From positions 7,232,879-7,296,878 of the forward strand of contig NC_079905.1 of assembly GCF_024868665.1 (NCBI RefSeq): a DNA stretch of 64,000 nt, written 5' to 3'. The notes under the pieces were generated by a model. The model was not told where the DNA came from and did not search any database. It saw only the letters and a program-made list of their open reading frames with translations. A program made the position numbers and the translations under genes. Of the stretch, positions 1 to 12,500 are shown one piece after another (positions within the stretch are counted from its first letter, which is position 1; each line of letters opens with the position of its first letter). Source of the stretch: Triplophysa rosa (lineage: Eukaryota > Chordata > Actinopteri > Cypriniformes > Nemacheilidae).

Positions 1-1984
1 TCTCTTGCAGAAATGCAGAATATTTTCGATATGCATATGGAACATGGGTGTGGGATGCCATCCATATCTCTACAGTAAATATGTATATTTCTAAAATGTA
101 CTGTAACTGCACCTGTTTATATTATATTTATATTATTTTTATTTAGAGAGATATAATAAAAATGTCTACAGTATATCAACTATAACAACTCATACTGCTA
201 TAGGTGCACAAAATTACTGTATACTAAAGTATAATATTTGCATTATATATTACAGTACATAAGATATTTCGGTGTGTTCCCTGAGTATTGTTTATACGGT
301 TAATGAGGATGCTGCTCCGACATGTGACCAAGGCACGAAGGCGACATAATTTTTCCTCCGTGCCCATTGCAATGGCAAATACAAAGCAAGTCACTGGCAA
401 GACAAAGAACAGGGTGTGTCTGAGCAGGACTCGACACACAGCCGTACTAACAAAATTATTAACGCAAATTAGTCGAGAATAAAGAAAATAGACAGATAAC
501 AAACATCGTCACATCAGCCTCTCCCCGTTTCCCTGCCTATTGATTCTGAGCACATTTTAAAGCACATACTTTTATCTGTCAACCTGTCAATATTCATTTG
601 TGTATTCGGGAGATTCGTCCCAACAAGTTAACTATGCGTGTCCTATGCATAGTTACAGGAAAAAGGACAGTTGGTTCTGTTATTGAAACCTGAACTGTTA
701 TTATTTGTGGCTTTTCTCTTTGTTTGAATATGATCTCTTTTCACACAGGACTCTCACTCACTATTTTCGCGACCCATTTACAAAGGAGTAAAAAAACAGC
801 TACTGTATAACATTTATAATATGAAGAATAATAACAAAGGGGTCAACCACACAGGACACTGTGAATGTAGCACACTGGCAAACTCTCCATCCACGAAATT
901 TGCATACAAGCAATAAAGAACTGTTTGATAACTCAACATGACAGTCTATGTCAACCATATAAATGAACACGGGTGAAGTTGTGTGTTCATTTTACACTAG
1001 ATTTGTGATAACAGTTTGAAGCTACTCCCTTGTGACGGCCATTTTTATGGGTTGTTACAATGAAATCTTTAGGAGCGTTCCGAGTCACACCTGCAGGTAC
1101 TGTCTGGGCAAACATGCTTTTAAAGAGAATTTATAACCAATCCAAAAAACCCCAAAACGCGTACGATTTTAGGAAAGTGTGGGATTAATGCAGGCATTCA
1201 TTCGGTTTCCACATTTTGCATCCTCCCGCAGGATAAAAAAACATAACCAAACAAAAATGTTTTGGCTTTGAGATGTTATGTATGTTAAAATGTGACTCCC
1301 AGGGCATGAAACAGATGACCTGTTCCACGTCTGTTTTAGAGGATGTGAGAAGGCGTGAATACTGCATGAGCACTGATGTAACGTATACTCCTGTCAATCT
1401 CTATTGTAAACTCGTCCCACTGGGGTGCCATTACACTCCGTCTTTCCTTTCATTCACCGAGGTTTTGGGCAGAGCTCAATCCACCTTCTGCAAAGTCTAA
1501 TCACACAATTATTATCTTTAAGTGTTCTCTAAAATTGTAGCTAGGTGTGTTATAACCGTCAGGTGTAAACATGCAACTCAACTAGTTTAGCAACACCACG
1601 AGTTCAATTCCAAGGAACAGAAAACTGATAATGTTATCTTTAATGTTACTTTGGGTAAAAGTGATTTCCAAATGCATACATGTAAATGTTCTGCACTTCT
1701 TTTGAGATCTAAAACACATCACGCTGTTATACAATACTTGTGTGTAAGTGGTTTTGTATCCGGTTACATTACGGCTGATTAGAGAGTGGCGACATACTGT
1801 ACTATGAAAACAACACTCTCATTCATTCCATGTCCTCGTTCCCAAAAATAAACTTAAGCACGACACTCTGAGTTGTGTTTATACCCTTTTCTCACATTAT
1901 TTCTTCCAATGACATAAATGAAAATGCTGTCTGTACACTGTTGTAGTCATATCATATAGTATTGTGACATGAAGCAATACTCAC
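1..1984 (-). other. crybg1 intron, left part (no exon seen)
   Basis: The sequence left of the donor at 1984-1979 (GTGAGT on the minus strand) is AT-rich, and neither strand shows an open frame resembling a crystallin domain. The next crybg1 exons are expected beyond position 1. I see no recognisable repeat or RNA gene here. Confidence 0.6.
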
Positions 1985-3554
1985 ATATGAATCCGGGAAG
2001 GCTCTGTATTTGAGTGTTAATTTTCGCTCCGGCTCCGCTTTTGGCTCCTGATTCATCTGGAAGCCTTTGTTATCATTGGGTTGATGATGAAGAGCTCCAT
2101 CAACGCTACTGCTGCGTTGAAGACTTAGAACTGGCGAGCGGTAAAGATCAAATGAGGTCTTGAGGTCAAAGCTTGAGGTCTCTGTAGAGGAGTTATGTTG
2201 GAAAGAAGGAGGCATGCTCATCCGAGACGTTTCGGAAATCCCACTAAGTGAACTCGATGAAGACGTGAGGTACGAGAAGCGCTCGTAGCGGTTTCCGAGC
2301 AGACTGTCCGTGCCCTTGGGGGCCGAGCTTATGCGGTCGTGACTGCTGCCGATGTCGGGGAGAGAGGCTGCGCGGAAGATGGAGCGTTTTCCATTCTCTG
2401 GCTGGAAGAACAGGCTGTTTTCCAGGCGAGATGTGGGGAGCAGAGTCTCTCCGTTTGTCGTGGGTGTCTCTTCGGTGTTCAGGTCTGTGAGGGAACCCTT
2501 GCGCATGACGATGCTGCTCAGGGCCGAAGCACGCATGGGCTGGGGAAGCCTCGGGAGATCTCCAGACTGCCGTTCTTTCAACATGGCCATAGGAGATCGC
2601 ATGTCCTTGGGGGAACTCCAGTGGAAACCTAAGTCAGGAGGTAAACTGAAATCTCCGTTCAAAAGCTTCTTTGGCTCTGTAACGGGCGAGACTCGAGTTG
2701 GAGACAAGATCGGGGTGTCCTCTTCGATGGGAGGCAGCGAGGAGAACGGTGTGTTGGATGCTGTGCGGTGAAGCCTCTGACGGACCGGTCGCTCCATGCT
2801 CTTCAATGTATCCACCAGGCTGTCCATCTCGTGTGTGTAAGAAATCAGAGGCTCGGGTTCTAGATCAGTGGGCGAGGAGTCCAGCTCTACGCGCGTGGCT
2901 TTGAACACATCGGAGAAATCATCTCCCACCTCCGTGATCATCAAGCTGCCCTCCCGGGAGTCAAAGCCTGTTTTCTGTATTTCTCCCTCTCTCTCTCCGA
3001 CAGGTGTACTAAGCTCCACCCTGCTCCTCCCACTAAAGTAACTCTCACTCCCCGATTGAACTTCGCTCTCCGTGAATTTCCAGCTACTGTTGCCAAGGCT
3101 ACTAGTGCTCTCCAAGGAATAAGAAGTGGGCTGGGTTTTTTGCGTCCCGGAGGAGCTGAAATGAGACGTGTAGACACCTCTTTCATAGCTTGGGGACAGC
3201 GGAGAGGAATACGGGTATGAGCTGTTTGTGAGGTTATATTCTGAATTCTCTGTGAACTTCTTTACTTCAGAATCAGAATGGAGGCTCTGCCATCTTCCGC
3301 GAAGTTCAGGACTCGATTCTGAATCTCTAAACCCATTGCTGTCCAACTGACTTTCATAGTTGCCCAAACTGCTCTTACTGTCGGAGTTAACCAGGGACAC
3401 TTTGCGGACCACCATGCCGTCATCTCTGCCCTCTCGGGTGGATGATGGCCGGCTAAGCTTCGTATTGAGGACGGCAACGCCAATGCTCATGTCTGTCTCT
3501 GATCCAGGCTCAGTTCCTGCTTCGTTTTCTGTATCTGGCTCTTCAATCAATGTA
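1985..3554 (-). CDS. crybg1: crybg1 exon 4 (1570 nt)
   Basis: The acceptor reads TTCTTAG at the 3554 side and the donor is TAT|GTGAGT after 1985. One leading base completes an AGT codon from exon 3, and the exon ends in phase 0. It encodes residues 1033-1555, very rich in Ser/Pro, with a short conserved-looking block MDSLVDTLKSMERPVRQRL followed by PPIEED. Many RxxS sites could be phosphorylated (inference). Plus-strand open frames across 2339-2904 are antisense shadows. Confidence 0.85.
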
Positions 3555-6500
3555 CTAAGAACAGTAGATGCATGAAAGAATCTAGATATGGAAGAGAGAG
3601 TAACACAAGGACATTATTACTTGAACCATACAAGTTTTCATGACCACGGTAAATTTAAAGAAAGTCTTAACATACAATTTCATGTGACACGTGGTAAAAA
3701 AACTTGATGTCTATGAGAATAACAACCTCTCTGGTTTCAAGAACACGATAAAACAGTTTTATATAATAAAGTAATCTGAGGTCTCTTTGAACATTTAGAT
3801 TCATTTTGAGATTATTTTATAAAGAATATCAAGATTTGAAATACAGACTTAAAGAAAAGTATGATTGTATTTAGAAACCAAATCAGAGGACAGATTATGC
3901 CGCAAAAGCACAGGTGCACAAGTTTTTCTAGTGTGGGAGTATATTGCAATTTGCGTAGGTGAGTTTCTGGAGACATGACAACACATGTTATAATAGCACT
4001 TCGCAATGGATCTCAACCTTCAAATCAGTTTTAATCCGCAATACCACTAAAAACTAAAAGTTTAAGTGGGACAAAAGTCGCATAAAAGGGCTTTATCAAA
4101 TGTGTGGTAATGCATTTTTTCTGTGATAGGAAACATCCCAGATTTTACATTACAATGTCATTATTTGTTGAAACATAGATCTGAATTTGCATATGACTGG
4201 GAATAACTTATGAGAAAACTGGAAGTAGTGGGAAATAAAAGGAAAGATGTTTTTCATTTTAAGTTAAGGATTAATTTAGTTAAGCATTATCTAAACTCAA
4301 GGACCATGGGTTTCGATTAACATTCCACACACAAATCTGCTTAAAAACAGACTGAAGAAAAATAAGTCAAATGATGAAACAGGGAACACAACACATAGCA
4401 AAGCAGGCTTGAACATATATACCACAACACATGCAGAGGTTTAATAGACATTAAAAATAATATTACATAATTGAAGCAAATGCGTCTAATTTTCATAATA
4501 AAGCATTGTTGTTTACTTCTACAAACAGTAGTACTTAATACATACATGTATACAAAAAAACATTCAATAAAGATATATAAACACAAAGGGATTTGAAAAA
4601 AGTTGTTTTGAGAGGAGAGGAAAGAAGATGCGGGTATATGTCATGTAGTTTGTTTTTCACTTCAACACTACAGTTGAAATGGCCATGAGCCATTTGAAAG
4701 CACAGGTGGAGGTATCAAGTTTTGCCAGCTGGTATATCTAGTGTTTGTATTAGCCAAAGCTCGCCCCCTGGAGGCAAACATGGACATCACAATGTCATTT
4801 TTGCAATTTACATTCACAGTTAGTTAATAGCAGATGCTATCATGTCTCACCAACAGCAACTTATGTAAAACATTGTGGGTGCTCCGGAGTATTTTGTCTT
4901 CGTTCTACGAATTGTTGTGGTTTAAATCCTGGGTTATGGCAAAGCCCTGTTTAGGTGCTAACTTCACTGCTTGTTTCCTGCCACCAGCTAAAGATTTGAA
5001 TAAAACACTATCATCTATACTGTACATGACACCACATACACAAACATGTGTCCCTGTCTGTAAAAACCAGGCTAAAGTCTCAAAATAACAAGCATCAAAG
5101 TTTGATTTTAACCATAAATTTTCATATGATTTTTGATCTTTGACATGGCCTTAGTCAATATTAAAGATATCAATGTTATATTTGCACAGAATGTTCTTTA
5201 CATTATGTAGGATGATATTACGTAGAAAACTGTAGGATACATTACAAGAAAAATGACTTTGTGAAAGGGACACAAATATAAACAGCTTCATTCTTCAAAG
5301 TTTGCTACACTAATTACAGGGATTAATTCAGCTTTCCAAGGCCAAAAAAGGATCATCGCTGCACATTTCTTAAAGCCGAACCAGTAATGAATGAATGAAT
5401 GAATGAGGTATTTACATAGCGCTTTATTGTTTATTGCCATGAAGAACAAAGTAATGAGGGGTCACGCTTTGCAGACAAGGGTGTGGAGGTTCGATGTGAA
5501 CAGCTGTCAGTCACTTGCATCGTTCAAATCATTCCAAACATCCATTCCAGCTAATGTTGCTGGCTGTAATCTATTTCGCAACACACACTTCACAATGTTT
5601 AACATTCATGTGACAGGTATTATCAGAGCATTTGACAAAGCGACTGAAAGATTAATGCTGTCGTCCATGACCTTCCACCTGTCATTACAGCTCACAATCA
5701 CTTTGGATTTAAATTTGCATGAGAAATTAAGCAAATCAAATTAAACTAAACAAAATCAACGGTAAGAGAATCAAATCCCCACCATCAGAATATCAGATAA
5801 ATAAAGCTGCGCCGACGAACGTACGAACGTCTGTAATTTATGAAAACTAAATGTCAAGGTAAATATGCAAATGCATCATTCAGATTCCTGCTGGCACTGC
5901 ACGTCTGCTTGCGGAAGCGTTTCGGAATGATCGCTGCTGGTTTTGGCATAGGCCTTCATTCATGAGGTCTATTTCAAGAATGTGTATAATCAGGTCTGAG
6001 TCAATAGCAAACTTTGAACCACTGATCTACAACACATTCTTTTAGCTGCCCATCCCATTTAAAACGAACCTATAAGATATGGGGTTGTAAGTGGGTGAGG
6101 CATTGATAAACCAGTGCCAAATTCAAGCTCGAAATCATTATTATTTATGATTATTATATTAATCCTTTTAGATTTCATTAGTTACATTTATCTTCAATAG
6201 CGTTGCATCCTGCAGATCATTATTGACACTGACTATTGTTGACACTGCAGATCAACAATAGAAATTACAGTTTCCTTTCTAGATACTTTACATTTAAAAT
6301 ACATTTAAAATATCATTTAGGATTAATGAAAACCACTGATGAAAAATGTGACGTATCATAAAATAATGTGCTGTTCATTAAAGATTTAATGCTTACATCT
6401 GAAATGAGTAGATCATATGGCATATACACATATCGCTGCTGTCCTTCTGAAATCACCTTGTGTCTCCATTTTCATGATTCAAATGTTTTGCCATAAACCA

Positions 6501-9500
6501 TACATTTGTTGTCACCCTTTAGGTTCGTCACTGGGTTTTGCAAATATCTAACCAATAAAAAGTATTAAAAAGTGCTTGTCAACTTTGACAACACAGTATT
6601 CAATAATTTAAAGAAAAACTGCGAATTTGGACATCTGAGATTTCAGAAGGACAGCAACGATATAAATAGGAGTCATAATTTCAGGAATAACCTCACAGTC
6701 GTGAATTTATTCTCAAAAACATTACGAATGATTGTAAGCATGTATATTTTATTTCTGTGCTGTACATTTTGTGCAGACTGGCAATCTAAAAATGGCATCA
6801 CATAAAATCAAGACATCAAGTATTTCTAGCAGGTATTAAGATCAAGACTCACCTGTCGCCTTGTATCAGCTGTGTTGGAAGCAGGTGCTCCTGGACAGCG
6901 TAAACTTCAACGTCTCTCCTGCCCTCAGGTGTGGTTTCACTGATATCTACCACGCTCCCGTGAGTGAAGGTTGTGATGCTATCTGTGGCTGTTTTTACCT
7001 CCGTCAACTCAACCTCTCTCTGACTAGCGTTTTTGCTGTGTATGAAGGTCTCTTCTGTGTTGTACGCAGTGGAGATCTTCTCCGTGTCCGGAGCGGACTG
7101 CCAGCCTTGACCTTCACTGTTCTGTGTACTTGTGAGGAATGTGACTTTGCGATCCTCTCTGTTGGCCGTGTGCTCCTCCCTCTCAGCGTGGAGGATCTCA
7201 GTGTGTGTTTGGTATTGGATCCTCGCGGCGTCCTCTGGTAGTAGTGTTTTCTCTTCACTAGAATGGCGTGGGTGGAGCCAAGTCTCCAGGTGATTGCGTG
7301 TTGCCATGCTGGAATCTGCGAGCGATACCTCTACTGGCTCGGCGGAGGGAGGGGCGGGGTCGCATTCTTTTGGGACACATTCTCGATCGACTGGTAGGGC
7401 TGGTTTCAGTGGAGCGAAACGGTGAATCTGCCTCTCTGCTTGACCTGTCAACACTTCAGTGTCTACACATACCTCTGATTTTAGTGCTAGTACACCATGA
7501 CTTTTAGATGTTTCTCTGGTGTTTTGCAAACTTTCTGTCATGTCTTCAGCCCCCTCATGTTGAATGTCCAGAATCTTATTAAGGGACATTTGTTTTTGTG
7601 GTAAAATGTAGATATATTTTTCTTCAATTGGTGAAACTTCATTAGTTTTATTATAAACATCATCCAATCTGTATTTCTCCTCTGGCTCCTTCATTCGCAC
7701 TTCATTTTTGGTTGTCACAGACAGTTCTGATGTTTTACCCTGACCAACCATCTCATAATTCTTAAGACTTCCTTTATAAAGCACCTCCTCTGTATTGAGA
7801 CCTTTATAAGATTTGATCGTTCTCTGGTAGATCTCTTCCTTTCGGGCCAGAGAGTTGAACAGCTCCTGTGAATGAGTGGCTTCAGAGATCCTGGACGTCC
7901 CATGGTCCGTCAAATCTAAAGAAGAACTAGAGACATTTTCAAAGCTGGCTGATTTTGCTCGGTCTATTCTCTTACTCGTGTAATCTTGTCTTTCATTCTG
8001 GGATAAAGTACTTGAATAAGACGTATTGTCAGTCAGAACTCTCCAGGAACGGTCAGGGACAGAGGTGATGGGATCTGAGGGACCTGAGAGGTCAAAGGTG
8101 TGGGTTTTAGTAGCGTTAGTGGGGTGTATTCCTGACGTAACCGACTCAGTCAAAGACATCTTTGACTCATCCTCAGTAAGGACAGGTTCAGGGTGAACAG
8201 GTGCTACAACAGAATCAACGGCACATGTGGGATTATGCTCAGTTTGAGGAGATTCCATTGAGATGGTTTCACTATTAAAATCAGGCTGAGAATCTTCAAG
8301 GTGGCTAAAAATAGCAGGGTAATTTACAGCTTTATCTTCATAAACTGGGCTTGAATCGCCTTCAGCATCAGAATTGGGGAATGATGAAATAGCCTTAGTA
8401 TTGTTATATATGTTAACATCCACACAGTTGGAAGACACAGATATAACATCTGGAACAGAAACGGGTTTGCTGGTATGAGTAGGTACACTCATACCATAGT
8501 AAGGGTCTGTGTTTTTAACCAGTTCTGTGACAGACACGTTTGTGTTATCTGTAGTGCTGGTTTGGGAGTCTTTTAGCTCAGTAGTTATAATGTATCCAGG
8601 ACTACCGTGGGAAGGTCCAGGATGGGACAACACTAAATCTGAGTTTGAGGTGGAGCTCAGCTGGGATACGATATTGTTTGTATCAGACGTGAAACTACCA
8701 GAGATAAAAGAGGTGGAATGCTGGGGGATGGAAGAGATGGAGTTCTCAGGGGTCGTAAAGGTTATCGTGTCTGCTTTAGATGTGTTGTCTGCAGTCAGGG
8801 GTTTGACTTCAAAATCAGCCGAATCAGTCTTCCAAAAACCGGAGTTAAAAAGTGAATAATCATCCTTACCAGAAACCCCATTTAGGTTCAGATGTGCATC
8901 AAGGTTTGAATTATCAACAGGATGTGTATCAACACTTTCTGCAGTTTTGGCTTTGGGAATAATACTGACTGAATCTATGACGTCAGCCTCTGAAGTGCAA
9001 GATTTTGGACTTGCAGGGTCAGTCTCTGGACTTTCTTCTACTGCAGCATTATTTGAGGAAAAGACTTCTTCGGTGTGCAGATTGCCTGTTACATTTACAG
9101 GTTCAGGACCATCCACTTCAGAAATCCTATACTGATGTTTTGAGAAGGTGCTGGAGGCCTCGGGTATATTCGTTTCAGCAGGGGCTTGGTAAACCCTATT
9201 CACAACTGGGGAAGAATCACATGAGCGATAACCTGTGGCTGGGCTCTCTGGAGGTGTCTGGTAACCATCACTATCAGAGAATGAAGAGTCAATATACGAT
9301 ATTATTTCACCGTTCAGTTGGGGTGGCATAAAAGCATCAGTGGCAATGACATCATCTAATAGTCTGTCTTCCTTATTGGCCAAAGACAAATCACTGAAGA
9401 CATCTTGGGATTGGTTAGAGATCGTATGGGGAGGTGCTGTAAACAGAGTCACAGCCTTTGGTGCCATCTGATGTGGTGAGGTTTGATCTGTTTCTACCTG

Positions 9501-12500
9501 GTTTTCCAACTCATCTTTCTCACTGATGTGACCTTCGGCCCTTGGGTTTTCAATGACGTTTGAAAGACTCTTGGACACATCTCTCTTCTTCTTTTTCCAA
9601 TTTAGGTTGAATATGTTGAAGCTCCTGGGTTTACGGAGGTCAGTTTCTGAATAACTGAGCAGCCCTTTCTAAAGAAACAAAGAGAGACAAAGAAAAGAAA
9701 AGATTTGTGAATGTTTGTGAAATTTTTATAAAAATATTTTTTAAATGACGTGCACAAAAATTGAATCAATTTACTGTCAAATTGGGAACTGACTTAAACT
9801 GGAATTATCCTTTATTAATAATTTAAAGATGATAATCTAAAAAGGACCAAACAAGTTTATTTTGTGATTCATCGACATAGGAGTCTTATATTTGTCCTAG
9901 ATTATGTTCTTATGTCTTGAGAGGCATGATGCATTTGCTGCTGAGGTGTGTACAATGTTATATCTGATAACAACAGATCATGAAATGCCATGAAGTAAGA
10001 TAGAGAGATATCTGTCATTCCGTCTGTGAATCTGGGTGGAGGCCTTTGATTTCCATAAAGAAAAGCAGGTAGATGCTGCTGCTCATCACCATGTTTTAAG
10101 GGTCAAACCCCACCAAATAATTTCATTCACTGGAGTTGGGCATGTTTTAATTTAGAGGAAAATATATAAATGTATATGTTATGTGGTTGAAAACTAGCTT
10201 AAATAACTTGACATAAAAATCTGAAGAACCTTGCACAGATAGATACTGTATAAATCTTATACAAACATGAAGCGCACAGGACAAGCCCTGCTTACGGATT
10301 CCAAAATACACCTACTGCAGTCAAGCATAGAAGAAGAAACCTCAAAAGCATTTCATCATAGAAACATGACCAAACTTTTTCATGAGCTTCTGAACTGCTG
10401 TCTTGTGTATCAGCTTTCATAACACTGTCCTGTCAGCGCTGTGTCAGGAAAAAAAACACCTGTGGAATTCAGTAAAAAAATACAAATATCTAGTACGTGC
10501 TCTTGGCTCCATCTGCTGGCCAGGTAAAGAAATGCATCAAGAAATACAATTAAATTGTAAACGTGGCTAGTGTTTCACATAAATATAAAAATGCATGCAA
10601 CGTTTAAACTTGACCTGTACTTGATCAAATATGACCTCCTTTAAACAAACATCACCTACTACATTTGTTGACAACGTTTCAAACAATATTCACTATGATT
10701 TTTTAATAAAAACCCATATAGGTTGCAGGTAAGAATCTTGACTGAACATATATTAAAATCGATTTTACACAGCAGTCTTTTTTCAAAATAAATACGGTTG
10801 ATATAGATAGTGGATAAGATACAGATAGAGCATAAAACACCATTAAGGTGTTTACTTAATTTGTGTTTATTTGCAATTTAGCATGTTCACTGTTAAAAAA
10901 ATGCTGGCCTAAACTCATAAGTTTGTAGTGACCAGTTACATCTAATTTGTTTTCTCTCCTGTTTACCACGGTTCACGGCATTTAGTACAAATTGCCTCAA
11001 TGAACCGTGTCCATCACCATGTCTGTGCATGTCTTTCATGCAAACCATGCTTAGAAAGCTTAACAGAGAGGAATGCAAATCGATTCTTTTGCCTAAAACA
11101 AACGTCCTCCATTACATCAGCGTCATTAAACGCAATTAAAGGAGCAATGTGGAGCTTTTAGCGCATCTAGTGGTGAGGTTGTGAATTGCAAGGGCTCACT
11201 CCACCCCTCCCCCTCCCTTTCGAAGCACTATGGCAACTGACGCAGGACAAACATGTTGTCACGTTTTCGCTTAATAACATAGGAAACGCACTCTGTAGAG
11301 CAGTTTGTCCGTTTAGGGCTACTGTGGAAACAACACGGTGACCCGCAGTGTATGTAGATAGAAATAGCTCATTCTAAGGTAATAAAAACATAACGCTTCA
11401 TTATGTAAGGGCTTTATACACATCTGAAGACATATTTATGTATATTATATTGCATTTCTGTCAATAGATCCTCCCAAAATTACACATTGGACCTTTAAAT
11501 GAATTTGAGTTTGGGTTTAAATGATAAGATTTTACATTTTTGGGTGAACTGTTGCTTCATGTATTAGCTAGACCACTGTTTTACTTTGAATCTCCTCAAA
11601 TAAGATAAATATAATATTGTTTCTACTGACAACAATACACATACAATGCTGGGTTGTTCTAACTAACCCATTGTTGGGTAAATATGGACAAAACCTGTTA
11701 ATCATGGGTTGAAACAACCCAGCATGTTCTGAAGTGTATATTTTTGTGTCTGGTGTGATAATGTATAACATTCAGTATTTTAGTATAACATGTCTGCTAA
11801 AAAACTTTACAGAAACAAATGTATGATTAATGTAATTTTCTCATTGGTGCTGGTGGATAGCTTCAGCTATGGCTGTCTTTCATGCACATGTAAGTGTAAA
11901 ACTAATTGACACTTGAAGTATAAATGTGGTGCTCTCTGACCTTTGACCTGGGGGCAGTGCCATATAGAGATGACGTATGTCCAGAGAACTCTTCTCCATC
12001 CTGACTTTCTGCATTGTCCAATGTGGCAGGCTCGGTTCTGTGAGAGACAATATTCAGTCAGTCATCAACAAAAACATCAAAAAACAACTCTGAGAGATTC
12101 TTTTCTTTTTCAACTCTGACTTTAGCGAAAATGATAGGAATGTCAACATCCTCACATACACAGTGAGCTCGTATGAAGAGAATGTGTAAACAGGCTATTG
12201 TTTTCCTTTAAGGTTGCATGCATGGAAACTTTCAGCATATTTTTAAAGAACGCTGTAGAGTTTGTTCAAACAAATGCACAGTGTAACCATGGTAACAGTA
12301 TGGAACTAAAAAATGAATACAAATAGTTATCAATCTACCAAAAAAGAAACATACTATACTTTTACTTTAATAAAACCATGGTTTATTTTCCTAAGGGTGA
12401 TTCTTATGTTCTGGTGTGAGGTCTTACAATGTACTGCATGATATGACAAAGCGATCACAGTTTTGACACCAGTGGGGCGCATTTTTTCCTACGGCCCTAC

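Larger units (their letters stand above)
9669..11940 (-). other. crybg1 intron 2
   Basis: Intron of 2.3 kb. It holds a TTAAAGG-ended DNA-transposon copy (11136-11498) and a small foldback element (11645-11725). The rest is AT-rich and unremarkable. Confidence 0.7.

Noticed and set aside
288..482. Overlapping short frames on both strands near the left end
   Set aside because: No coding character; intronic position in crybg1.
2339..2904. Plus-strand open frames of 97, 139 and 68 codons
   Set aside because: They lie antisense to the crybg1 exon 4 coding frame and have no recognisable product.
5403..5744. Plus-strand 113-codon frame
   Set aside because: Lies in crybg1 intron 3 next to simple repeat and retroposon-like sequence; no recognisable domain.
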